Part shown: in pieces, positions 23,705 through 30,770 of the stretch | Layout of the letters: each line of letters opens with the position of its first letter | Numbering within the stretch: position 1 is the stretch's first letter | Assembly: GCA_018499965.2 (NCBI GenBank) | Contig: JAHBAS020000005.1 | Coordinates: 1 to 54,471, forward strand | DNA from: Candidatus Uhrbacteria bacterium | GTDB taxonomy: Bacteria; Patescibacteriota; Patescibacteriia; 2-12-FULL-60-25 | Length of the DNA stretch: 54,471 nucleotides | Reading direction: 5' to 3' | Made by a program: the position numbers and the translations under genes | The notes under the pieces: model-generated | Databases searched by the model: none | The model's input: the letters and a program-made list of their open reading frames with translations, nothing else | Told to the model about the DNA's origin: nothing

Positions 23705-24575
23705 GTGGTTAATCGTGGGATCTGCCGGTTTGCTCGGATCTGCGCTTTTGCGTATTTGTGCCCAGGAGGATGTTGAGGTGATCGGTATGGATCGAGAAAG
23801 TATCGACGTGACGAATGCCGAGAGTATTGCTTCGGCATTCGATCGCGTGCAGCCTGCATGTGTCATTAGCGCCGCGGCTATGACGGATGTGGAAGGTGCG
23901 GAATCTCCTGAGGGCCGCGCGCTCGCGGATCTTTTAAACGGCACGGCGGTCCAATTGCTCGCAGAGGCCTGCGTGGCACGCAATATTGGTTTCGTGCAGA
24001 TTTCCACGGACTCCGTATTTTACGGAACGGATCATGAAGGCGCGGAAGAATCGACGATCCCCGAGAAGGCGATGAATGCCTACGGGGAAAGTAAGCGATT
24101 GGGCGAGAAGTATATGATCGACATCTTCGGAGGATTGGATGGCTCGGCCTTTCAGCGAACGACCCCGGTGGGCTACCTCATTCGGACCTCATGGCTCTTC
24201 GGTCATGGCGCGCGGAACTTCGTCGGAAAGGTTCTCGCCAAAGCGAGCGCAGGGGAGTCGCTCCGTATCGTTGACGACGAGGTCGGCGTTCCAACATTCG
24301 TCGATGATCTCGCGACGCGCATCTGTTGGATGTTAAAGACGCATGTTCCAAACGGGATCTATCATGTGGTCAATGACGGCTCATGCTCGCGCTTTGATTT
24401 TGCAAAAGCCGTTGTGGAGGCAAAAGGCCTAGATGTTCCGATGGAGCATGTCTCGATGAAGGATTTTCCTCGAAAGGCGCATATCGAACCGGTTTCCATT
24501 CTTCGAAACACCAAGCTTCCTCCAATGCCAACATGGCAGGATGGTGTGAAACGATTCGTCGAAGGACTCGAATAG
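23694..24575 (+). CDS. rfbD: dTDP-4-dehydrorhamnose reductase
   Basis: The 293-aa short-chain dehydrogenase reduces dTDP-4-keto-L-rhamnose to dTDP-L-rhamnose with NAD(P)H. The N-terminal glycine-rich loop is LIVGSAGLLGSALL, and the segments SAAAMTDVEGAE, STDSVFYG, catalytic YxxxK in YGESKRLGEKY, and RTSWLFGHGARNFV are all RfbD-type. The ATG at 23694 lies inside the end of rfbC. Rhamnose made here probably decorates a surface glycan. A terminator follows at 24596. Confidence 0.92.
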   Translation: MKPKWLIVGSAGLLGSALLRICAQEDVEVIGMDRESIDVTNAESIASAFDRVQPACVISAAAMTDVEGAESPEGRALADLLNGTAVQLLAEACVARNIGFVQISTDSVFYGTDHEGAEESTIPEKAMNAYGESKRLGEKYMIDIFGGLDGSAFQRTTPVGYLIRTSWLFGHGARNFVGKVLAKASAGESLRIVDDEVGVPTFVDDLATRICWMLKTHVPNGIYHVVNDGSCSRFDFAKAVVEAKGLDVPMEHVSMKDFPRKAHIEPVSILRNTKLPPMPTWQDGVKRFVEGLE

Positions 24576-24595
24576 ATTTTATAGGATGTACAACG

Positions 24596-24625
24596 AATAC
24601 CCGCGGCCTTCTGCGGGTATTTGTT
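24596..24625 (+). terminator. Terminator of rfbC-rfbD
   Basis: A 9-bp stem AATACCCGC/GCGGGTATT with an 8-nt loop, then TGTT, 20 bp after the rfbD stop. Confidence 0.75.
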
Positions 24626-24680
24626 ATGCTTGAAAGGTTGTAGAAGGAGAGGTATGCTTATCTATTCATAAAAATCATAT

Positions 24681-25118
24681 ATGCATACGCAAAACGAAAA
24701 GATCACCGTTGAAGCGCTGGTTCATACTCCGTTATCAAAGGTTTGGGCATATTGGACTGATCCTGCGCATATTGTCCATTGGAATGCCGCATCGGATGAT
24801 TGGCATACGACTCGATCCGAAAATGATGTAAGGGTTGGGGGAGCGTTCTCCGCTCGCATGGAAGCTAAGGACGGAAGTGTGGGATTTGATTTTGCTGGGA
24901 CGTATACCGAGGTCGTGCCGGAAAAATACCTCGTGTATCAGCTTGGCGACATGAGAGAGGTGGAGGTCGTTTTTACGGAACAGGAAGGAGGGGTACGGGT
25001 TACGGAAACCTTCGATGCCGAACACGAGAATTCGCCAGATATGCAAAAGACCGGGTGGCAGGCGATCTTGGATCGGTTTAAGGCATACGTTGAAGAAAGC
25101 GAACAGAAAGCCGGATAG
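24681..25118 (+). CDS. SRPBCC/AHSA1-domain protein
   Basis: The 145-aa protein covers one complete START-like helix-grip domain: VEALVHTPLSKVWAYWTDPA, HWNAASDDWHT, VGGAFSARMEAKDGSVGF, GTYTEVVPEKYLVYQL, VVFTEQEGGVRVTETFDAE and a C-terminal helix GWQAILDRFKAYVEE. This matches AHSA1-type proteins, which bind hydrophobic ligands or, in eukaryotes, activate Hsp90. The ligand is unknown. Cytoplasmic. It sits alone between rfbD and tRNA-Trp. Confidence 0.85.
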   Translation: MHTQNEKITVEALVHTPLSKVWAYWTDPAHIVHWNAASDDWHTTRSENDVRVGGAFSARMEAKDGSVGFDFAGTYTEVVPEKYLVYQLGDMREVEVVFTEQEGGVRVTETFDAEHENSPDMQKTGWQAILDRFKAYVEESEQKAG

Positions 25119-25180
25119 AGGGTTTGAGCTTGAATTATTTCGTTTGCTCCTGTAGGATCTTGGCACAATAAAAGATCCAT

Positions 25181-25254
25181 GGGGGCATCGTATAATGGTA
25201 GTACAACGGTCTCCAAAACCGTTAGCGTGGGTTCGATTCCTACTGCCCCTGCCA
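25181..25254 (+). tRNA. tRNA-Trp (anticodon CCA)
   Basis: A 74-nt cloverleaf with acceptor GGGGGCA/TGCCCCT, D-arm TCGTATAATGGTAGTA, anticodon stem ACGGT/ACCGT with CCA in the loop, T-arm GTGGGTTCGATTCCTAC, discriminator G and encoded CCA. The CCA anticodon reads UGG. No UCA-reading tRNA was seen in the window. Confidence 0.95.
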
Positions 25255-25310
25255 TGAAGAAATCACGGAGTAAAAAGCCGTGGTTTTTTCATTCCCTCCA
25301 TGGGATTCTT

Positions 25311-25319
25311 TGCTATACT
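25311..25319 (+). promoter_or_regulatory. Extended -10 TGCTATACT
   Basis: TGCTATACT ends 7 nt before the ATG at 25327, predicting a leaderless mRNA for the YdeI-like gene. Confidence 0.6.
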
Positions 25320-25326
25320 CCTCCAT

Positions 25327-25575
25327 ATGATCAAGAAGACCCCAAAACCGCCTGTCCATACGCTTCCAAAAGATATGCGAGAGGCTCTGGTTGCTTCTCC
25401 ACCTGCGTACGCGGCCTGGAAGACGCTTACGCCGCTCGCGCGCAATGAGTGGATCTGTTGGGTGATTTCCGTAAAGAAAGCCGAAACGAGAGTTGATCAC
25501 CTCCGACGATTACGCGAGAATCTCATCGCCGGAAAGCGAAGGCCTTGTTGCTTTGCTGGATGCATTCATCGTTGA
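25327..25575 (+). CDS. YdeI/OmpD-associated family protein, short form
   Basis: The 82-aa protein consists of the C-terminal YdeI-type helical domain: PPAYAAWKTLTPLARNEWIC, then VKKAETRVDHLRRLRENL and AGKRRPCC. Full-length YdeI proteins also have an N-terminal domain that is absent here; stand-alone short forms are common. The molecular role is not established. The ATG at 25327 follows a TGCTATACT box by 7 nt. Confidence 0.75.
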   Translation: MIKKTPKPPVHTLPKDMREALVASPPAYAAWKTLTPLARNEWICWVISVKKAETRVDHLRRLRENLIAGKRRPCCFAGCIHR

Positions 25576-25593
25576 AGTGAGATTTTTTCTAAA

Positions 25594-25732
25594 AAAGAAG
25601 ACCGTATCCCGTTAGACGCGGCCTTCTTTCGGATGGCGACGTTCGAGATACGGTTCTGGGGTCCGAGCTCGTTATTGAGCATTGGTGAGCTGGATGACTT
25701 TGACGTAGTTGGCTGTGCCTTGCGTCTAACGT
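25594..25732. other. Non-coding stretch with nested inverted repeats
   Basis: No convincing gene is seen in 25576-25892. This part holds three inverted repeats: AAAGAAGACCG/CGGCCTTCTTT (25594-25604 with 25619-25629, one mismatch; may terminate the YdeI-like gene), ACCGTATC/GATACGGT (25601-25608 with 25648-25655) and CGTTAGACGC/GCGTCTAACG (25610-25619 with 25723-25732). The last two interleave in a pseudoknot-like order. On the minus strand, protein-like pieces occur in two frames and are interrupted by stops, so a decayed gene is an alternative. Confidence 0.3.
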
Positions 25733-25892
25733 GGGTTGAAACGCGGATCACAGAATGTGCGGCGATATCGTTTGTCGAGCTCCCGATCGCCGTTGAGTAT
25801 GTGATATTTTTTTGACGCCTTGAAAGAAGAGGTGTATTTTAGTTAATAAAGATTGCCCCAGTATAAAATTTATTTTTTAATATTTTTCTCTA

Positions 25893-26606
25893 ATGAGAAT
25901 TTTTATAAATATGATAAAAAAGTTTTTAATAAAATTTTTCCTAGGTTTGATAGTCATCCCGTTATTTTTTGTTGTTGGAAATTCCGCTTACGCCCATAGG
26001 TCAGGTTGTCATCGTTGGCATTCTTGTCCATCAGACTCTGGTTCGTATACTTGCGGGGATGCTGGACACCCTTGCCAGTATCCTACGTATCCAGCAAGTG
26101 GCGGAGTGATTTATCCACCAAGTGGCTATTACAGGGATTATTATGGAGGGCCTTTAAAAAAAGTTCCAACTCACGCCACTAGCTCCAGTAGTGGTATTGG
26201 GTGGGAGTGTGCCGATGGGTATTTTAAAAAGGATAATGTTTGTATTACTCATACAAAGAATTGTCAGGACGCTTTTGGTCCAAATGTTATCGGTGTTAAA
26301 TTTTCTGACACGGAGAGCTCGTGTAGTTGTATTTCTGGATATAGCGCGAGCAACTGGGTTAAAGGAGGGGATGCTTGCGTAAAAAATACACCAACTCCTA
26401 AAGTTGGCACTGAGGCCATATCTAAAGTTGTATACATAGAAAAAGGGATAAATATACGAAAAGAGCGAGGGATGAAAGGAGAGATTTTGGCAACGACAAG
26501 GATGGCTGGCGCGTATCCTTATAAGGATGAGAGTGATGGGTGGATCAAGATTGATTATAATGGAAAAATTGGATGGGTCTTGAAAAGTCTTGTCATTATA
26601 AAGTGA
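25893..26606 (+). CDS. Secreted Cys-rich protein with C-terminal SH3 domain
   Basis: The 237-aa protein has an N-terminal signal peptide (~residues 8-33, ending NSAYA). Next comes a His/Cys-rich segment (HRSGCHRWHSCPSD, TCGDAGHPCQ), a Pro/Tyr-rich linker and a second Cys-containing part (WECADGYFKKDNVC, CSCISGYSA). A bacterial SH3-like domain at ~175-237 includes EKGINIRKERGMKGEILA, DGWIKIDYNGKIGWV. SH3_3 domains often bind cell wall. The gene is strikingly AT-rich, with A/T third positions, unlike its neighbours, which suggests recent acquisition. The first ATG is used; no Shine-Dalgarno is seen. Confidence 0.7.
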   Translation: MRIFINMIKKFLIKFFLGLIVIPLFFVVGNSAYAHRSGCHRWHSCPSDSGSYTCGDAGHPCQYPTYPASGGVIYPPSGYYRDYYGGPLKKVPTHATSSSSGIGWECADGYFKKDNVCITHTKNCQDAFGPNVIGVKFSDTESSCSCISGYSASNWVKGGDACVKNTPTPKVGTEAISKVVYIEKGINIRKERGMKGEILATTRMAGAYPYKDESDGWIKIDYNGKIGWVLKSLVIIK

Positions 26607-26651
26607 TTTTATAGATTACCCGTTCCTCATGGATGAGGAAGGGATGATTGA

Positions 26652-26956
26652 GAAAAGACTCATGTAGAAGAATGGATATTGCCATTTGCTAAAAAAATAG
26701 GTTGGCCACCAATTAAATCTAGTAATTCATCAGGATGGCGCCTCCTTTTAACTTTGGATTTAAGAATATCACGAATGGCGCTATGGACGTTTGAAGATGT
26801 GGATTTTTCATCGGTGCATTAGATCCGTGGGCAAGGATCGAAAGAAAAAACCGCACAAGATTTAAGCGTTGGAAAAATTTATCACTTTTTAATGTACAAA
26901 AGACATGGGTGGCACGCTTTGATACGCATTCACAAGAAGAGATGATGTATAGTTGA
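26652..26956 (+). pseudogene. Decayed AT-rich reading frame
   Basis: Two protein-like fragments in different plus-strand frames overlap near 26816. The first is 26652-26822 (VEEWILPFAKKIGWPPI, then GWRLLLTLDLRISRMALW). The second is 26816-26956 (DPWARIERKNRTRFKRW, then KTWVARFDTHSQEEMMYS, ending in TGA). Neither has a start codon at its beginning, so this reads like a frameshifted, 5'-truncated gene. I do not recognise the family. Composition matches the AT-rich gene just upstream. The 373-bp gap holds nothing else I can support. Confidence 0.3.
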
Positions 26957-26979
26957 GTTTTTATCCTATCCATCCTGGT

Positions 26980-28788
26980 TTACTCGTTCTTCGCCCCCTT
27001 CATCTCCAAGTTGAACGCATCGATCCGATCCTGGATTGTGAACCAGTTGGACTCTAAGCCGATGATCTCTGCGTCGATCTCTTTGAGGCGTTTGGCTTTT
27101 TCGATGTCTACGTTTGTGGGTGCGGTTTCGAAGGCTTTGTAGATGCGTTCTTTTTCTTGCGTGAGCTTTTTCAAATCCGCTTCTAGGCGTTCCATGGAAC
27201 GCTTCTCTTTTTTAAGATCATCGTAGATCTCGGTTTTGGTTCGGAGGAATGGGTTGTCAGGGGAAAGGGGAATGGATAGGGGCTCCTCTTTTGGCATGAG
27301 AAACGTCTCATGCGTCTTGGTTTCGTATACATAGACCTCGTATGGATATGGATAGCGAATCGCGCGGCCGTCTTTGACCTCGAGAATCGAGGTAGCGATC
27401 TCAGACACGAAGGTTCGGCTATGGCTTACGAACAGGATGGTGCCGGAGAACTCCGCGAGCGCCTCGCCAAGAGCTTCGACCGTATCGAAATCCAAGTGGT
27501 TGGTCGGCTCGTCCAGGATGAGTACGTCGTGCTTGCCTAGGAAGATTCCGGCAAGGCAGAGCCGTGCGCGTTCGCCGCCAGAGAGGATGGAGATGGATTT
27601 TTCCAGGTCGTCTTTGGAAAAGAGGAAGTTACTCGCCATGCGTAGCACGTCTTCCGGCAAGGTCGCTCCTGCTTTGGAGGCAAGATACGTGCCAACTGTT
27701 CCTTTGGATGGGAGCATGAGCGGCACATGCTGCGCGTAGTAGGCGATGGTGATGTTATGACCCCATTTAAAGCGACCAGAGAGCGGTGTGAGCTCATTGG
27801 CGAGGGTTTTGAGGAGCGTGGTCTTTCCTTTGCCGTTCTCGCCCACAATCGCCACATGCTCCCCGCGCTTGATCTCAAAATCAACGCCTTGCAATACCGG
27901 GTGGTCGGCGTGATATCCGGCTGAGAGATCTTTGCATTCAAGTGCAAACGTTTGTTTCTGCGGAACGTCTGGAATGTGGATTTGCACCGTGCGGATAGAA
28001 TGCGCAATCTCAATCGTCTTGAGCTTATCGAGTTGCTTGAGCTTGGATTGGGCCTGCGTCGCCTTAGAAGCTTTGTACCGAAAGCGATCCACGAATGCCT
28101 GCAAGTGGCGTTGCTGTAGCTGGACTTTTTTATTGTACCGCTTGGTCATTTCCAATCGGGATTCCTTTTCTGCAAAATACGCCTCAATGTCGCCAGCGAA
28201 GAGCGTGAGTTTTTGATGTTCGAGTTCCAGTGTATGCGTACAGGTGTTCTTGAGGAATTCGCGATCATGCGAAATGAGGAGTAGGGAACCGCGATAGGCT
28301 CGTAGTACGTCTTCTAAGAGAAGGACGGTTTGAAGGTCGAGATAGTTCGTCGGTTCGTCTAATAAGAGAAAGTTCGGATCTTTCAAAAAGATCGCCGTCA
28401 ATCGAACGCGCATTTGATAGCCTCCGGAGAGTTTCAAAAACGGCATCTCAAGGTGTTCGGCTGTGAGATCGAAGCTGCTCGCCATCTTGGCGCACTCCCA
28501 AGGTTCACGTCCGGATACGCGGAGCAGGTACCCGATGACGGTTTCGCCTTCAGGAAAGGTCTCGTGCTGTTCGAGATAGCCGAGGCGCGTATTCGGGTAG
28601 CATGTCACGGACCCGCTATCTGGTTTTTCGTCTCCGGTGATCATGCGCATGATCGTGGTTTTTCCAGCGCCATTCGCCCCGATGAATCCGACGCGTTGTC
28701 CTTCAACGAATGTCGCGCTCGCTTTATCAAAAAGAATCCTTGGTCCAAAGGATTTGGAAATGCCTTGCAGCTGAAAAACGGTCGACAT
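26980..28788 (-). CDS. ABC-F family ATPase
   Basis: The 602-aa protein has two ABC domains and no membrane segments. Domain 1 has Walker A GANGAGKTT, signature LSGGYQMRV and Walker B FLLLDEPTNYLDL. Domain 2 has Walker A GENGKGKTT, signature LSGGERARL and Walker B VLILDEPTNHLDF. A charged linker (~residues 210-275) joins them, and a C-terminal coiled coil covers ~535-600 (KKEKRSMERLEADLKKLTQE). ABC-F proteins act on the ribosome in translation or antibiotic protection. The overall plan, including the C-terminal coiled coil, resembles Uup/EttA-type proteins; subtype not assigned. Confidence 0.9.
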   Translation of the reverse strand: MSTVFQLQGISKSFGPRILFDKASATFVEGQRVGFIGANGAGKTTIMRMITGDEKPDSGSVTCYPNTRLGYLEQHETFPEGETVIGYLLRVSGREPWECAKMASSFDLTAEHLEMPFLKLSGGYQMRVRLTAIFLKDPNFLLLDEPTNYLDLQTVLLLEDVLRAYRGSLLLISHDREFLKNTCTHTLELEHQKLTLFAGDIEAYFAEKESRLEMTKRYNKKVQLQQRHLQAFVDRFRYKASKATQAQSKLKQLDKLKTIEIAHSIRTVQIHIPDVPQKQTFALECKDLSAGYHADHPVLQGVDFEIKRGEHVAIVGENGKGKTTLLKTLANELTPLSGRFKWGHNITIAYYAQHVPLMLPSKGTVGTYLASKAGATLPEDVLRMASNFLFSKDDLEKSISILSGGERARLCLAGIFLGKHDVLILDEPTNHLDFDTVEALGEALAEFSGTILFVSHSRTFVSEIATSILEVKDGRAIRYPYPYEVYVYETKTHETFLMPKEEPLSIPLSPDNPFLRTKTEIYDDLKKEKRSMERLEADLKKLTQEKERIYKAFETAPTNVDIEKAKRLKEIDAEIIGLESNWFTIQDRIDAFNLEMKGAKNE

Positions 28789-28858
28789 GATGCGTATTCT
28801 GCCAAGAATAGCGGAAAAAAGATAGGGGCTCCATGTTGCTCATATCCCTGATTCCCGC

Positions 28859-28864
28859 TATGAT
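28859..28864 (+). promoter_or_regulatory. -10 box of engB
   Basis: TATGAT ends 6 nt before the ATG at 28871, consistent with a leaderless transcript. Confidence 0.5.
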
Positions 28865-28870
28865 CCGCGC

Positions 28871-29434
28871 ATGAACGTCACTTACGTCAAAAGCCTTACG
28901 AAGATCGAGGATATCCCGGTGAGCCATAAGCCACAGGTGGCTTTTGTTGGCCGCTCAAATGTAGGGAAGTCGACGCTGATTAATCATCTTGCGCATCAGA
29001 AGAATCTCGCTCGCGTGAGCTCGGAGCCGGGTCGAACGCAGACGATCAACTTGTTCGATGTCGATAAGAAGCTCGTTCTGGTAGATCTTCCGGGGTATGG
29101 CTATGCCAAGACATCCAAAGAAAAGCGCGAAGCTTTCTCGGAGATGTTGAATGACTATCTCGCGCTATCAAAGCAGCTCAAGCTCGTTTTTCTGATTATC
29201 GACGCACGTATCGGTCCTACGGACTTGGATCGCAATATGCTGGATGATCTCGCGCATAGCGATCTTGAGATCGTGATGATTTTGAATAAGGTCGACAAGC
29301 TCAATCAGTCGGAACTCGCAAAGTTGAAATCAACGCTCGCATGCGAGTACCCAGGCATGGAATTGATCCCGCATTCCAGCGTCACAAACAAGGGTCGAAA
29401 CGAAATCCTTCAAGCGATGAAGAAGATTGAATAA
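28871..29434 (+). CDS. engB: Ribosome biogenesis GTPase EngB/YihA
   Basis: The 187-aa TRAFAC GTPase has G1 GRSNVGKS (27-34), G2 Thr in GRTQTINLF, G3 DLPGYGYA, G4 NKVD and a G5-like SSVTNKGRN. Length and the motif PGYGYAKTSKEKR are typical of YihA/YsxC, which helps late assembly of the large ribosomal subunit. It is divergent from the ABC-F gene across 82 bp and ends at a bidirectional terminator. Confidence 0.95.
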   Translation: MNVTYVKSLTKIEDIPVSHKPQVAFVGRSNVGKSTLINHLAHQKNLARVSSEPGRTQTINLFDVDKKLVLVDLPGYGYAKTSKEKREAFSEMLNDYLALSKQLKLVFLIIDARIGPTDLDRNMLDDLAHSDLEIVMILNKVDKLNQSELAKLKSTLACEYPGMELIPHSSVTNKGRNEILQAMKKIE

Positions 29435-29461
29435 GTGGCGTTTGCGAAGATAAGAAGTATT

Positions 29462-29497
29462 AAAAAACACCCGATGAATACCTCGGGCGTTTTTTTT
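29462..29497. terminator. Bidirectional terminator
   Basis: The stem ACACCCGA/TCGGGCGT (one mismatch) with an 8-nt loop is flanked by A and T runs. It separates engB (plus) from the lmo0937-type gene (minus). Confidence 0.85.
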
Positions 29498-29504
29498 GTT
29501 TTTC

Positions 29505-29654
29505 TTAAAGTATTTTTTCTCCACGGATGACTCGTACAAGGACCACGATGATTGCGATGACGAGCAGGATGTGGATGAAGCCTCCGAGCGTGAATGACGT
29601 GATAAGGCCAAGGATCCACAGAAGAATAAGCACAACGGCGATTGTCCACAACAT
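29505..29654 (-). CDS. lmo0937-family small membrane protein
   Basis: The 49-aa protein reads MLWTIAVVLILLWILGLITS followed by FTLGGFIHILLVIAIIVVLV and a short basic tail. Two membrane helices and the central GGFIHILL motif match the short lmo0937-type membrane proteins widespread in bacteria, often stress-induced, of unknown function. The assigned frame uses ATG at 29654 and TAA at 29505-29507. A promoter TTGACA/17/TATGGT lies at 29732-29760, leaving a leader of about 70 nt without a strong Shine-Dalgarno. Confidence 0.8.
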   Translation of the reverse strand: MLWTIAVVLILLWILGLITSFTLGGFIHILLVIAIIVVLVRVIRGEKIL

Positions 29655-29731
29655 AAAATTTGGATAGGGCTTGTCCAGGAAAATCGTAAACGATTCACGA
29701 TGGAGGTTTTTATTGAATGAGCCTTACGTCC

Positions 29732-29760
29732 ACCATACGCGTATAAGATAAAAGTGTCAA
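29732..29760 (-). promoter_or_regulatory. Promoter with TATGGT -10 and AT-rich upstream element
   Basis: TTGACA, 17-nt spacer, TATGGT for the lmo0937-type gene. The -35 lies in a 23-bp sequence (29754-29776) that recurs with one difference at 30269-30291. Confidence 0.65.
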
Positions 29761-29776
29761 TTAAATTTTACTTTTA
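29754..29776 (-). repeat. Promoter-associated 23-bp repeat, copy 1
   Basis: Matches 30269-30291 at 22 of 23 positions and includes the -35 TTGACA plus an AT-rich stretch upstream of it, like an UP element or activator site. Confidence 0.7.
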
Positions 29777-29781
29777 AACAA

Positions 29782-29809
29782 ATATCCAGCAAGCGTTCTT
29801 GCTGGATAT
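29782..29809 (-). terminator. Terminator of gene 29831-30190
   Basis: A perfect 12-bp stem ATATCCAGCAAG/CTTGCTGGATAT with loop CGTT, followed on the minus strand by TTTGTTTAAAAG. Confidence 0.85.
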
Positions 29810-29830
29810 GAGCTTTACATCAGATGGGTA

Positions 29831-30190
29831 TCACTCGGCGGAGCAGAACTTCCATTCGCCGTTGATGAGGTTTGCGAAGGTGTCTGAGCTTACGGGCATG
29901 TCTCCATCGTACATGACGGCGTGGATGGATGCCGCAGGACTTCCGAGTTCAGGGATGATGACCTTTGCTTTTTGGTAGTTGTACTCAACCTTGTCTCCCG
30001 TTTCATCGGTCGTTTCGATCTCGTACATGATAAGCGTTTCTCCGTCGTACTTGCAGCGCACTTCTGTGTACGTTGCGCCTTTCAGGATCTTCTCAAAAAT
30101 GGCAGTCACGTCCTCCTTGGAGGGGAATTGCTCCATCTTTTTTTCGATAGAGGTTTTTGCGAGCTGTGGTGATGAGGGAAAATGTTCCAT
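29831..30190 (-). CDS. Hypothetical small soluble protein
   Basis: The 119-aa protein is acidic, with an N-terminal helix (EDVTAIFEKILKGATYTEVR) and a beta-rich middle (TLIMYEIETTDETGDKVEY). Family not recognised. GGAG five nt before the ATG at 30190 supports the start. It is monocistronic, with a promoter of the same class as the lmo0937-type gene and a strong terminator, so the two small genes are probably co-regulated. Confidence 0.65.
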   Translation of the reverse strand: MEHFPSSPQLAKTSIEKKMEQFPSKEDVTAIFEKILKGATYTEVRCKYDGETLIMYEIETTDETGDKVEYNYQKAKVIIPELGSPAASIHAVMYDGDMPVSSDTFANLINGEWKFCSAE

Positions 30191-30246
30191 GGTTCTCCTA
30201 TCTTAACACGGTACGTAATAGGTTTGCACGCGCCTATCTGCGGGCT

Positions 30247-30275
30247 ACCGTACAGGTAAACGCCTAAGGTGTCAA
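30247..30275 (-). promoter_or_regulatory. Promoter with TACGGT -10
   Basis: TTGACA, 17-nt spacer, TACGGT for the gene starting at 30190. It shares the upstream 23-bp sequence with the promoter at 29732-29760. Confidence 0.55.
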
Positions 30276-30291
30276 TTAAATTTGACTTTTA
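30269..30291 (-). repeat. Promoter-associated 23-bp repeat, copy 2
   Basis: Second copy of the element at 29754-29776, at the same place relative to the -35 box. Confidence 0.7.
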
Positions 30292-30298
30292 TGAATAA

Positions 30299-30330
30299 CA
30301 AAACCCCCGAGCTTGCGCACGGGGGTTTTG
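30299..30330 (-). terminator. Terminator of cold-shock gene
   Basis: A perfect 11-bp stem CAAAACCCCCG/CGGGGGTTTTG downstream of csp, followed on the minus strand by TTATT. Confidence 0.85.
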
Positions 30331-30346
30331 TAGATGTGAACCAAGC

Positions 30347-30595
30347 TTATGCAGCGAGGTCGACGTCTGCGGATCCGTTGTCGTTGGCTGCTCCTTCTTC
30401 CAAGAGCTTCACGTCAACAGCGGCTGGGCCCTTCTGACCGTCTTCGATTTCAAAGGAGACCTTGTCACCTTCGCGAAGTTCGTCGAACTGGATGCCGACC
30501 AAAGACTTCATGTGGAAAAAGACATCCTTTTCCTTACCTTCTACGCCGATGAAGCCAAAGCCCTTATCGGTGAGTTTCTTGATGATACCGTTCAT
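30347..30595 (-). CDS. csp: Cold-shock domain protein
   Basis: The 82-aa protein has one cold-shock domain with RNP1 KGFGFIGVEG and RNP2 DVFFHMKSL, then a short acidic Ala/Asp tail (SADVDLAA) beyond the usual 67 residues. It binds single-stranded nucleic acid and acts as an RNA chaperone. The ATG at 30595 has a weak GAGA upstream. The AT-rich stretch upstream (30596-30700) may be a long 5' UTR, as is usual for csp genes; an exact promoter could not be fixed. Confidence 0.92.
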   Translation of the reverse strand: MNGIIKKLTDKGFGFIGVEGKEKDVFFHMKSLVGIQFDELREGDKVSFEIEDGQKGPAAVDVKLLEEGAANDNGSADVDLAA

Positions 30596-30770
30596 AGGTT
30601 CTCTACGTTATGTGTTTAAAATTGCAGCTTTAAGTTATATTTCTTCAACTCGATGAGTTTTCAAAATAAGGCAATTTTATGCCCTAGATCATCCCATGTT
30701 TTCCTAGAAAAGTCAATAGCGCTAGACGGAGAGATGGATATCTTCGTCTATTTCATGTAAGGTGGTCGTC

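Noticed and set aside
30719-30770. GTG at 30762 as start of the P-loop kinase gene.
   Set aside because: The GTG overlaps the Shine-Dalgarno AAGGTGG that serves the ATG at 30771.
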